Shown here: positions 31,922 through 43,929 of the stretch, in pieces
How positions within the stretch are numbered: the stretch's first letter is position 1
Layout of the letters: each line of letters opens with the position of its first letter
Assembly (NCBI GenBank): GCA_036346255.1
Contig: JAYEVH010000509.1
Coordinates: 152,246 to 216,245 of the forward strand
DNA length: 64,000 nucleotides
Source: Ampelocalamus luodianensis
Lineage: Eukaryota; Streptophyta; Magnoliopsida; Poales; Poaceae
Reading direction: 5' to 3'
Position numbers and translations under genes: made by a program
Notes under the pieces: generated by a model
Told to the model about the DNA's origin: nothing
What the model saw: the letters and a program-made list of their open reading frames with translations, nothing else
Database searches by the model: none

Positions 31922-33749
31922 CTATACGCGAAAATACGACAAATTAACTTCAAATTCAAATAAATTAAAAAAACTCAGCTCAAAATAACTCCAAATTGAG
32001 ATATTTTGGTTTAGATAGCTAGATTATGATTTTAGACAAATTTTGCAACTTGAACCACCCAATTTGGAGCTCAGATGCAAAAGATATGAATTTTTGAAGT
32101 TTAAACCTAAATCTGAAATTTAATTGAATTTTCCGAATTAATTTTCTACTGGAAAATCTATTTATTGCGCAATGCTGACGCCAACGAGCAATTTCCAAAA
32201 ATGTTAAGGAATTAAAATGATTCCTGACATGTGGGCCCCACGGGTCATAGACACGGTCTATGTGGACCAGGCCCACGACCTTTTGGCTCGGGAGGAAGGT
32301 GCTGACACGGCGCCACGCGAACAGATTTGGCGACGTGGCGCCCACGCGGCGGTGAGGTGGCGCCACGGTGGCGTGTGCGTGGTCGGCCACGTAGGCCCGA
32401 TGCCGGTGGTGCTCCGGTGAGCGGTCTCGCCGGCGTTCTACGCCGTGGCGAGCTAAATGGATGTGCGCATATTGGAGAGGAGACAATTGCGAACTCGTGG
32501 GTTACCAAATCAATGACGGAGCGTGGCCGGATGGTCGTCGGCGATGAGGATTGGCGGCGATGAGCTTCGGTTGTCGACGAAGTCGATGCTGCGAGGCTCC
32601 TCCAGCGAAGTGGATGGTTGCACTAGCTTCACGACGACGTGGTGATGAAGTTGGTACCGACGGCAGGGGCAGAGGAGCTCCGTGTGGCGCGATCGTCGTT
32701 GAAGCTTTCGATCGCCGCGAAAAGCTTCGATCTAGGGCGCTAAGAGCGAGGAGGGAGATGGTGGTTGGCGGCGTTGAGATGCGGTGAGGGAGGCGGTCCT
32801 GGTGCCCCCTTTTATAGGGCGAGAGCGTGGCCGGAGCTTCGTAGGGCGCAAGAAGGTCCGTGCGGGGACAGCGGCGAGACTTGGGGGTTTTAGGGCGCCG
32901 GGATGGAAAGTGAAGGCCGTGTCGGAGGCGGATGGAATCAAGGGTTTGAATGCGAGCGAAATCACGGAAATTAGATCAGGATTTCGCCGAGTATGGAAGG
33001 TTTTCGAAACCTTTCCATGGAGGACAGCGCGGTGAGAATGGAAAGTCGCGAGGAAGAAGATGGAAAGGAAGACGACGACGCTGGGCCATCCGATGTTGAT
33101 CCAACGGTGGACAATGCGGCGTGAACCGGTAAGTGTGCATTGGGCGCAGCCGTTGGATCTTAATCTAACGGTCGCAATAGACCGAGGCAGTGTGGTGATT
33201 AGTAAAGTCCCTGGTGCACGTGGGCCGTTAGATCTAGATCGGACGGTGCAAAATCAAAGGGGTGTTCGGTCGTCCGAATGTCACATTGGATGCTGGCCGT
33301 TGGATTTTGATCCAACGGCTGATGAATGTTGGTGCGCGGCGAGAAGGAGAGAGAGGTCGACATGGGCCCATTGTTAGTGAGAGAGAGGAGAGGTGGTGCT
33401 GGTCATGGTGGCGCGCGCGCTGTGTGGAAAAGGACCGGCGGGAGTAGGTTTCGGCCCAAACGCTGTTGGAGGATTTTCTTTTGATTTCTTAATTAATTTA
33501 ATTCTGGTAATTCAATTAGGCTTTAGAATATAGCAAATTAAGTCCAAAATTTTTGAGAAAATTCACAGAAATTCTCTAGAGCATTTGGGACTTAAATAAA
33601 ATATTTCCAGCTATTATTTGGTAGTAGATTTTGCAAATAAAATTGTTTATCTTTAATTTGATTAAGTAAAAGCTTTTGAAAATTCCAGAAAAATCAACAA
33701 AAATAATTAAACTTTATTTTGAACTGAAATTTGAAATTTGGGCTGTTAC

Positions 33750-36700
33750 TGTAACATCCCAAATTTCGGGCTTGTGTTTCAAATGTAAGAAAATGAGTAA
33801 AAATTAAAACTTTTTCTTACATCATGTATTTCCTTTGTGTACTGAACAAGTATTGTACAAAGGTTATGGAAATACAAGTCACAAGTCTTTAGATCCAATC
33901 TTGTTCCTTCAAAACATTCTTGTCAAATGTTGTGATCATCCTCTGGAAATATTTTTCCTAAGTCCTTGGGATGATATGTGACCCCTCTGAAAAATTTCAC
34001 AATTTTTAGAAATTGTTTGAATATTTTTAGAGCGATCAAACTGTTTGACTCTTAGTCAAACATCAAAACAGAGCCTTGCAGAATTTTTGGAGATTTATTC
34101 ACAGTATAAAAACCTCTGAAAATTTTACACAAGGTTGATATTTGAGTTAGCAAGCTCCTGTAAAATTTCATAATTTTGGAGTTAATTTGCTACCTCAAAT
34201 AAATCTTTCAAAGTCTCTTTTAATTCAAAGTCAAGCTGGTTTTCTTGTTACTCGGGTTCGAGTCGGACTGGGCTCGAGCCATTTGATTCGGTCCACCAAC
34301 TAAGCGCACCGAGCCACTCTTTAAAACGCGCAATCGATCTCGACCGTTGGATCGAAATCGCACGGCCGTAGCGTGTGTCATTTCGGACCTTCCGGTTGCA
34401 AGTCCGAATGTCAACCGTTAGATCTCCATCCAACCGTTGAGATGTGCGAAACATTCGGACCCTCGGTTGCATTTTGAACTGAGCCGTTGGATTAAGATCC
34501 AGCGCTCGCGCACTCGTTGTAAATAAGAGTTTGCGACGTGGAGCAATGAGCCGTTCGTTTCTAATCGTAGGGCTGCAACCTCCCGTTGTGTTTTAAAGCG
34601 TGGCGTGGCACTATCTCACCGTTAGTGTCTCATCCAGCGGTTGAGAATCGCCCGAGCTTTTTGCGCTGGTCATCTTCAACCTCCGCCGTGCAGCGATTGC
34701 AAGGCATGGGGTGTCGTTTCATGCTTCCTACGGCGCCCTAGTCAACGGTGGAGGTCGTGGGAGACATGATCGCCATGCCATGCCCTATTTCACCGCCTAT
34801 CATCTTTTCCTTGTCGCACCGTGCGTGGTGCTTTGTGTTTTGCCGCCCGAGAGAGGAGTGGTGCAAACCCTAACCCTTTCATGGCCTTATAAGCACCCAA
34901 ATGCCTTCCTGGAGTTTCTTTAGACCACCACCAAGCCTCACTCACAGCATTGGAGCTTAATACCTCAAAAATGGCAAATCGCCATTGTTGACCCATGGAG
35001 CTCCATCAGTGTTCTTGGTGTTCCAGTGGTCCTCCTTCATGTTCTTCGCCCTAACCTTATCCCTTTATTATCTTGGACATTTCCCCTCACTTAATTTTGG
35101 ATTTGATTCTCAGGAATTGTCCAATTTGGGGTTTGTTCAAATTTGGCCGAAAAGTGAGTATCGTCTTCCTCAGCTCCGGTGAGTGCACCACTTCCTCATC
35201 TCTTGCTCTTATAGCTTCTGTGGATCATAATGAAGCTATATTGATGCTAGTATCACTCATGTGGCTCAGGTGTCATTTTGGGTTTCTCCTCGAGTCCCGT
35301 GAGCTTCCACCGTGGTCAAACTTCTAAAGCCATCTTTGAAGCTTCTCGTCTTAAGGTAGCTTCTTATTAGTCCTTAGAAGCTATGGCACCGCACCTAGGC
35401 TTGCAAAGTGGAGCTCATCGCGATTTTCATGTTTAGCGAGAAGCTCCCATTTTCGTTTTCGGCTGGCCGGCGTTCTAGTCCTCGCCTTGGCGGCGAATGC
35501 TACCATTAGGTTCGTCCGCTATTGCGAATCCATTTTGGGTCTTGTTCACGCGCGCGGCGGTGTCGCCGGCGATTAGCGTCAAAGACGATCGGGACTTTGC
35601 GCACGAGCTCCGTTTTCGTCGACTCATTAGGACACATTAATTACCAATCATTAGTTATTAATTGTGTCTTAATCATTATTATTGAGCCAGCGACCGGTGG
35701 GCCCAATATCCTTAAATCAATCTACGGTTCACTCCGCACCGTTCGACATCATTAATGTCTAATCATTGCTTAATTAAATGAGTCGACATTTAATCATTGT
35801 CGAATTAACCTCCGTCATTTGGTGGGCAGAGGATTAAAATCAAATTCGGTAGTCTTTAGGGTCTAGTTAATGATCATCATTAGTGGCATTAATTCGTCAT
35901 AGCCGTCCCTCTCGATCGCCATCACGTGGGCGATTACTTTGTGCGTGGGTTAAACGGCGCATGTGTGCCTCAAGGTCGGCGTGATGGTCCCCACGTGTCG
36001 GTCCATCTTTGAACCGATCTTTAGCCACCGTCGATCCCTTGATCAACGGCCCGGATCGTGAGGGCATTCGGACCCTCGGATGCCTTGATCATTCTTGGCC
36101 GTCGATCTTGCGATCAATGGTCGAGATTGTGTGTGCAATCGGACAATCCGGTTGTTGGTGCGCTCTGGACCGTCCATCGCGCCGACCGGTGGGATTGGCC
36201 CAAGCAACCGCACCGTCCGGTTGCATACACTCGTGTGAGCCGTTGGATCTTGATCCAACGGTGGGTTTCTAGTGGCTTTCGCGCGCGTGCGCTGTTTTCG
36301 GCTCGCGTGAGCCGTAGGATGTTAGATCAAGGGTTGGGGTTTGTCCACGTCATTTTCTTTTTATTGGGTTGTTCTGTATTTCGGTAAGCATTTGTTTATC
36401 AACTGAAAATGATATAAAAACTTTAGAAACTCACCACTAATTCATTTTAACTGCTTTTTGGTTAATTCCAACTGTAATAAATTAGGTTATCACTTTAGCT
36501 TATTATAAAAATGGATTTAAGCACGTTCCAGTAGCAGAAAATTGTATAACTAGGAATAACTTGGTTTCTGTCATTTTGAATATTCCAGAAAATGAATAAA
36601 ACTTTAGAAAATGCATATCTTGCTCTGTGTATGTCCAAAATGAATGATTCCAACTTTGATAAATTTGTTATTAACCCAATGTTAATATAAAAATGATGGT

Positions 36701-38860
36701 AGGTCCAAGATTATATGAAACCTTGATTAATGATTTAGTACCTATTTTCAGCATTTAGAAAATTCTGGAAGACTTATAAAATGCACAAGTAATTCTCTGT
36801 AAATGCAAAATATATATGATAAATTCTAGAGAACCCCTCTGTTGGTATACTTCACTGTAAAATTAGTTTTGAACATATTTATGCTCCTGGAAAGTGCATT
36901 ATGTTAATTTTGCATCTTAGAAAAATCATAACTAAATCATTTTAACTCCAAATGACCTGAAATTTTATATGGGTTACCACTATACCAGTTGGTAGCTACC
37001 ATAAAAATTTCAGCTTCAAAATCTCTCTAGAAAATATTTTTGCTCTGATGCTAATTATGGTAGAAAATGAGTTTTTAGGTAATATCTTTTGCACCACAAA
37101 TCCAAATTAGGTTTTTCCAGTTCCTATATCTAGGTATATTCGTATTCTACCTTATGTATAAATTTCGTCGCATTTGGATGATTGTTGCTTGCTCATTGGT
37201 TTATTTGTGGCTCGTCTTATTGGTTGTTCTTGGTTCTTTTTGCCTCTCGCTTAGGATTCGACATTTGCGGTAATCCCGAGAGCGACCCTCCACAACAAAT
37301 TGAGCAACAGCAAGAAGGCAAGCAGTTTGATCATGTTAATCCCAGTATTTTAAGTATTTATGTTGATTACAAATTCTATGTATGCATTGCTACTTTGTTT
37401 TAATAGTTGGCCTAGTAGATGCATTTCCTTAGCAAATGATTATCCTCTACTACCATGAGCCTAGGTTACTTTGTGATTTAGAGTTCGTGGATGGGCTCTT
37501 ATCACTTAGTAGTTGCGAATTAATTGCTTAGCCATGCTTAGCCGGTAGAAATGGGCGGTTATCGACTTGTCGATAACCTTGATCACGTAAAACTTATTAT
37601 GATTATGATTTCCACCTTGTGCCATGTCTATTTATGAAAACTAAAACTGAAAATAAAATGATTTAGACTTGGGCACAATGGTATGTTGGTGTGATTTTGG
37701 GTGTAGTGGAATGGTGCACGAGTCAACAAGGACCGAACATCTTGTTACACTAAACCAAGCATTTTAGCGTGCTAACCACATTAGAGGTATGGGACCTCTC
37801 TTGACTTAGTACTTTGGAGTGTATTGGCTCGGTCGCAGAGGAGTCGCGGGAGGGATGGTGTTGGGAGCATTGTAGTGTCAGAAAGACTTCACGTGATGGG
37901 ATTTGTTGTCTTCGACTTGCAATGTAAGCGTATGGTGTTTCTACCCATCTGAGCGGCTCGTAGTTAATACACAAGATTGGAAATATCTCGTAGGACTTAG
38001 CGTGCCGGCATACCTTCGATAGTGTCTTTGTGGCTTGAAAGCGATGCGAAGTGTGGGTACATTGGTACACCTGCAGGGTTAAAACTATTCGAATAGCCTC
38101 GTCCTAGGTTATGGACACGCTTGCAAGGTCTTTCAAGAGTTAGACTACAACCTTTTAAATTAAAACTTGATGGGTGAGTACGAACCGGGATTCGTGCTAT
38201 GTTGTGGTGACTATTGGGACAGTCACTTCCAGTGGTTACTTGTATGTATCTTTACTTCATGTTACTTTGATAACAAAACAGATTTGCAAACTTGCTTTTA
38301 AAATGTATTACATTATTGCAAATAAAGTTGGCTTCATGCAAAATGAGACATACAACCTCCACCTAAATAAGCTTGCATGTAGTTTATGAATAGGTGCGCT
38401 ATTCCACACGTCGATCTTGCGGGTACAAAGACAATCTTTGTACTCGGTTGCTATCTTAATTGTTTTGTTGCGAGAGGAAGAAGGTGAGCTGAGGGCCTCA
38501 CTTTTGTGAGCTGTGTTGTGGTAGCTTGGGCGACTAGCTTGGCGGCCGGTCGGTTGCCTTGTGGGTGTGTGGCTAACCTGGTCGACTTTGGTTCTAGCCA
38601 TCTTATGGCACCTTTTGCTTCATTGTCATTCTGTATATTGTTCTATTTGGCGGTCGGCTCTCTTTTGTAATAACTTTACTTTATGTATGTCATTGTTGAA
38701 CTTAGTAATGTATGTGTATGGAAATGATGTGTAATTTTGTGATGATGTGCATATCTTGCAGTGCGGGAAGCATATGCCCATCGAGGCTTAGAATGTTTAA
38801 TTAGTAATGCTAGAACCAATTGGAGGTTAAGTGTTACTAGTTAAATATTAAGTCCTCACA
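33750..38860 (+). repeat. Gypsy-2 5' LTR (5.1 kb)
   Basis: TATA box CTTATAAGCACC near 34887. A strong donor-like CCG|GTGAGTGC lies at 35178/35179. Putative small exon A is 37255-37317 and the CTATTCGAATAG module is 38085-38096. If transcription starts near 34915, the leader before gag is over 4 kb. Confidence 0.9.
37255..37317 (+). other. Putative LTR small exon A, Gypsy-2 5' LTR copy
   Basis: 63 bp between CCTCTCGCTTAG| (with a pyrimidine-rich tract before it) and GAAG|GCAAGC. In the shared phase it reads FDICGNPESDPPQQIEQQQE, polar and acidic. Its length equals that of the Gypsy-1 exon although the sequences are unrelated by eye. A candidate exon B begins near 38475 with an acidic EEEGE stretch; that acceptor is weaker. 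Confidence 0.45.
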
Positions 38861-38864
38861 AAGT

Positions 38865-38877
38865 TGGTATCGAGCCA
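38865..38877 (+). other. Gypsy-2 primer-binding site with 1-base deletion
   Basis: TGGTATCGAGCCA, which is TGGTATCAGAGCCA with one A lost. It is five bases past the LTR end. Confidence 0.8.
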
Positions 38878-39571
38878 TCTTGACCGTAGAAACCCCTAGC
38901 TTGGTCGTCCCTAGTATATTTTGAAAACTTACTTTCCAAATATCGGTGCTTTCTGAAAATCTTAAGTAAGTTCTCGATTTTACTTCTCATCTATCCTAGT
39001 TTGCTCATCTCACCTCATTCTAAACTGAATTTGAAAGCTGAGTTTTCCTCTCATCTTCTTCCAAAAGATAGTTGTTTATCGAGTAGATTGGTTTGGGGAC
39101 ATCATGAGAGTTATAAAATAAAAGTATGGCTGTCTTGAGAAGATTAGGAGCTCTGTGGGAGCTACAAATTTCGCCATAAGTTGAATGGAGAAATCTGGAC
39201 AGCAAGCAAGACAATTCTGGACAGCCGAGCATTTAGGTAGTAAAAGTGCTGAAATGAGAGGTTAATTCCACTAAAACTTGTAGGGTTAACGAGGTAAGAA
39301 GTGATATGAGTTAGCTTAGTGTCTAACCCTCCTTTAGTGTGATTTTCACCTGTTCCTAGCTGTCTCAAGAAGTTAGTGCTCTGAAATTTGTCTTCTGAAA
39401 AATTGATTACTCGTTTTCCATACAGTTAGTCATATGAGAAGATGGTTGTTATCTTTATGACCTTGCTGCAATTTTATGTTGATACTTGAGCTTTTAAAGA
39501 TTGTTTTGTTAAGTGGTTAGTAGTTTTCTTTGTCTCTGTTCGAGTTGTGTTTTAACTGTTTTGTGGAGCAG

Positions 39572-42500
39572 GATGACAAGAACCACCCGCAAGCGATCAG
39601 TGTTTGGTTCGATGAGGAGCTTCCCCTCCTCGACCATGGTGAGGTTACGCTCGATCGGCGGAATCGCATGGACCGGACCGGATCTTGGAGGTCATTGCAA
39701 GGAACACCTCCGCTCGGCCGCCGGGATGCGGAGGTGGTGGCCACCAGTCTCGTGGTGGGCTTGCGGAGTTTCTCCGTACGCAGCCACCCACTTTCTCTCG
39801 ATCCGAGGATCCACTCGACGCGGATGACTGGCTGCGTCTTGTTGAGCGAAAGCTCAATATCGCTCAGTGCTAGGAGCAAGAGCGGGCACTTTTCGCATCC
39901 CATCAGCTGGAGGGTGCGGCACTCTCATGGTGGGAGAACTTCCTCGCCATGCAGCCTGCGGGACACGTGGTCTCGTGGGAGGAGTTCCGTCGACTTTCCG
40001 TCGGGCCCATGTCCCCGCCTACCGATGAAGTGAAGAAGAAGGAGTTCCTTGCGCTCAAGCAGGGCGCAGATTCAGGATCGAGTACCTCCATGAGTTCAAC
40101 CATCTCGCAGTGCGCTCCTGCCGAGGTGGCCACTGATGAGGCCAAGCAGGAGAAGTTCATGGAGGGTTTGTCTGAGGAGCTTCAGGACAAGCTCTCTATT
40201 GTGGATTTCCCCGACTTCCAGACCTTGGTGGACAAGGCCATCGTCGCGAGCATAAGGCGAGCGCGGCGGCGAGTCCCATAGCGCAAGTGGGAGGCCCGAT
40301 GGTGCGCGCAGGTGGCCTCGTTCGTCCCGAGTTGGGCTGCACGGTGGCCCGTTCCTGGCTTCACCACCGCCGAGGCCTTCGGCTGACTCCGCCCTCCGCG
40401 GCCGTGACTCGGTGCGCGCGCTGCGACCAGCCGGCGGTGCGCTCGCAACCACCGGCGATGTTACCCCGCTTTGCAACAAGAAGGGCCATTATGCTAGCGA
40501 TTGCCCTCGGAGGATCGAGCAGCCCTCGTCCTAATGGAGGGCGCGGAATGGTCACACACTGGAAGGTGATCCGAAGACCCGGGGTGTCGGGGCGGCGAGT
40601 CAACCACATCTCGGTGAGGAGGCACAGAGGCGCCCGACGTGGTGTTGGGTGCGCTCCTTGTTAAATTGCGACTGCTACGATTTTATTTGACTCTGGGGCC
40701 TCGCATTCTTTTATTTCGAGGCCTTTTCTTTGTTGATTGTGGACTTCTTTGTGTTCCTTTGGGGTTCCACTTTGCTATCCGCTCTCGGGTTGGAAATGAG
40801 AGCGACCAAGTATGCGGGATGTTCCTATCCACATCGAAGGAGTGGGATTCTTGGCGAATCTTATCCTACTCGACTCGGCACGCCCGGGCGTGATTCTTGG
40901 CATGGATTGGTTGTCCCAACACTTGGGGCAAATCGATTGTGCAGGAAGATTGTCTACCTCACGACCCTTGGTGAGCAGGTTGGGTTTTCGCGCGATTGCG
41001 AGCCCCATCTTTATGTCCTTGAAGCAAAGCCGCATTGGAGATCCGGGATGTACCCACAGATGTGAGTTCGTGGATGTCTTTCAGAAGACTTGCTGGCATG
41101 CCTCTGTTCGAGATCTGGAGTTTGTGATCGAGTTGCTGCCCGCATCGCCCTATTTCTAAGAGCGTATCGCATGCCTCCTAATGAGTTGGAGGAGCTAAAG
41201 AAGCAACTGGGTGAGCTGCAAGAGAAGGGTTTTATCCGTCTAGCTCATCTCCTTGGGGTTGTCGATTATCTTTGCGAAGAAGAAGGACAAGACCTTGCGC
41301 ATGTGTGTTGATTACCGTCCGCTTAATGAGGTGTGGTAAAGAACAAGTATCCTTTGCCCCGTATTGATGATCTTTTCGATCAATTGACCGAGCACTAGTC
41401 TTCTCCAAGATTGACTTGAGGCTGGGCTATCATCAAGTCGAGGATCGGGGCCGAGATATTCCTAAGGCGGCTTTTGCTACTCGTTATGGCCTTACGAGTA
41501 CACCGTCATGTCTTTTAGTTTGACTAATGCTCCGCTTTATTCACGAATCTTATGAACTCGGTATTCATGGAGTATTTGGATAGGTTTGTGGTGGTATTCA
41601 TCGATGATATCATATCTACTCCAAGAGTGAAGAAGAGCATGCTTGAGCATCTTAAGCTTGTGTTGGGCAAGTGCGTGAGCACCTGTTGTATGCCAAATTC
41701 AGCAAGTCTGAGTTACGGTTGAAGGAAGTGGCATTCTTGGGCCATGTTCTTTCAGCAGGAGGTGTGGCTGTGGATCCTAGCAAAGTCAGGGATGTGCTAT
41801 CTTGGGGTCAGCCCAAGTCAGTCACCGATGTGCGGAGTTTTCTTGGTTTGGCTGGCTACTATCGCCGCTTTATCGAGAATTTCTCCAAGATCATGAAGCC
41901 TATGGTGAACTACTCAAGAAGGACAAGAAATTTGAGTGGTCCGCTACTTGTGATGTGAGTTTTCAGGAACTCAAGAAGCGGTTGACCTCAGCCCCAGTGC
42001 TTGTTCTCCCTGATATTCACAAGAGTTTTGATATCTATTGTGATGCTTCTCGTCAGGGTCTTGGTTGTGTCCTTATGCAGGAGGGCAAGGTTGTGGCCTA
42101 TGCATCGCGGCGATTAAGGCCTCATGAACTCAACTATCCTACTCATGACTTAGAGTTATTCTTGTGGTCCATGCACTCAAGATTTGGCGGCATTATCGAT
42201 TGGTAACCGTTGTGAGGTGTATTCCGACCACAAGAGCTTGAAGTACTTGTTCACCCGACCGGATCCGAACCTCGGGCAAAGAAGATGGTTGGAATTGATC
42301 AGGACTATGACATGGGTATTCAGTACCATCCGGCAAGGCCAATGTCGTTGCGGATGCACTCGATCGGAAGGTGTATTGCAACATGTTGATGCTCCAAGAG
42401 CAAGAGCCTACCCTCATTTGAAATTCCAGCGCCTCAATTTGGGTTTGACGAGCACGGTTCTCTTGCTACATTGGTTGTGCAACCAACCTTGGTGGACCAA

Positions 42501-43830
42501 ATCAAAGCGACACAAACAGACAGATGTTGGGGTGAGCCAAATCAGCGAGAACATCAAGGCCAGGATAGCCAAGTGCTTTTCGGAGGGCGAGCTTGGCGTT
42601 GTGTGGTTTGGGCAGCGTCTTGTGGTTCCTAAGGTCATGGAATTGCGGGATTTGATTCTCCGCGAAGCCCATGATTCTCCTTTGTCCATTCACCCCGGGG
42701 CTACCAAAATGTATCAGGACCTTCGTCAAAGATTCTGGTGGACCCGAATGAAGCGCGAGATTGCCAAGTTTGTTGCCGAGTGCGACGTGTCTTTGTCGAT
42801 GTGAAGGCGAGCATCGGCGTCAGTGAGTCTTCTTGACCTTTGCGGTGCGAATGGAAGTGGGATTCGTTGGCATGGACTTCATCACCGGATTGCCCGCTTC
42901 GTCAAAGGAATGATGCTATTTGGGTGCGTGATCGGCGGGTTGACTAAAGTGGCACATTTCCTTCTGTCAAGACTTCGGCCGTGTGGGGCCTTTGGCGAAC
43001 TTTATGTCTCGAGGATTGTGAGTCTTCACGGTGTGCGAAGGCGATTATTTCGATCGTGGTGCACTTTTCACCTCGCGGTTTTGGCATAGCGGCAAGAGGC
43101 TATGGGGACCGCCTTCACTTGATGCTGCCTTTCATCCTCGGGTGACGGTGCCGAGCGGAGCGAGTCAACCAAGTGTTGGAAGATATGCTCCGTGCTTGTG
43201 TTCTTTCCTATGGGAAGAAGTGGGAGAAGTGCTCGCCATTTGCGGAGTTCTCCTACAACAACGACTTCGAGCCGATCTTGGCATGGCACCATTTGAGGCC
43301 TTGTATGGGAGGAGATGAACCCCATTGAACTGAGTGGACCGGGGCGGCGTTTTCGCCCAAATTCGATCAATGAGGCCGAAAGTCAAAGTACGATTGATCC
43401 GCGAGACATCTGCGCCTTTGCCCGATCGAGCGGAAGAGCTATGCGGATCGTCGTCGCCGTGAGTTGAGCTTTGAGCCCAATGACTTTGTGTGTCTCAAAG
43501 TCTCACCCTTGAAGGGCCATCGGCGTTTTGGCATCAAGGGCAAGTTGGCTCCTCGATATGTTGGGCCTTATCGCATCATCGAGAGAGTTGGAGCGATTCG
43601 CGTCTGATTGGAGCTACCAGTGCACTTGAGGGTGTGCATGATGTGTTCCATGTTTCACACCTAAAGAAGTGCCTCGTGTCCCGACCGAGGAAACTCCGTT
43701 GGAAACTCTCGATGTGCGGGAGGATTTGACCTACAGTGAGCATCCTGTTCGTATTCTTGAGAAATCGAGCGGAGAGCGAGGAACCGTGCCATCAAGTTCC
43801 TTAAGGTTCAGTGGTCAAACCATTAGAAGA
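39572..43830 (+). pseudogene. Gypsy-2 gag-pol with chromodomain, many frameshifts
   Basis: Recognisable pieces appear in the right order but in all three frames. Gag: TFSRSEDPLDADDWLRLVE, EGAALSWWENFLAM, FMEGLSEELQDKLS. Protease region: the join near 40690 (DSGASHS-like) and MDWLSQHLGQIDCAG. Reverse transcriptase: MPPNELEELKKQLGELQEKG and VAFLGHVLSAGGVAVDPSKV. RNase H: FDIYCDASRQGLGCVLMQEG. Then the HHCC region (REIAKFVAECDV), a broken integrase core, an integrase C-terminus (LHRI-type 'DVFHVSHLKKC'), and a chromodomain remnant (43740-43880). Nearly all interruptions are short deletions rather than stop substitutions, unlike Gypsy-1. It should not produce a functional polyprotein as read. Confidence 0.88.
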
Positions 43831-43916
43831 TGAAACAACTTGGGAGCGAGAGGATCGCGCCTTCGCAGATTTTCCTTCTTTCTTCTCCGAGTAAGCGGAA
43901 TCTGGTCGAGATTCTT

Positions 43917-43929
43917 GTAAGGGGAGAGT
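43917..43929 (+). other. Gypsy-2 polypurine tract
   Basis: GTAAGGGGAGAGT directly before the LTR start TGTAACATCCC. Confidence 0.8.

Larger units (their letters stand above)
21525..33749 (-). mobile_element. Gypsy-1: full-length Ty3/gypsy chromovirus (Tekay/Del-like)
   Basis: A complete 12.2-kb element on the minus strand. The 5' LTR is 30374-33749 and the 3' LTR is 21525-24919. The primer-binding site is at 30357-30369 and a polypurine tract precedes the 3' LTR. Order in transcription is LTR, PBS, extra ORF, gag, protease, reverse transcriptase, RNase H, integrase, chromodomain, LTR. LTRs start TGTAACAGCCC and end ...TTCGACA. The two LTRs differ by scattered substitutions, so the insertion is fairly young, but several stops make it non-autonomous now. 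No matching target duplication was found: TCGTA on the left, while on the right it abuts Gypsy-2 and its last LTR base is missing. Confidence 0.92.
30374..33749 (-). repeat. Gypsy-1 5' LTR
   Basis: 3376 bp, upstream of the primer-binding site, so it holds the active promoter. The TATA box is at plus 32810-32817 (minus strand CTATAAAAGG). The U3 part (32.9-33.4 kb) has several palindromic 'CCGTTGGAT...ATCCAACGG' phrases. The small-exon pair is intact here. Confidence 0.92.

Noticed and set aside
3288..38877. tRNA-like matches (TGGTATCAGAGC) considered as tRNA gene ends
   Set aside because: They are primer-binding sites directly after LTR ends; no cloverleaf surrounds them.
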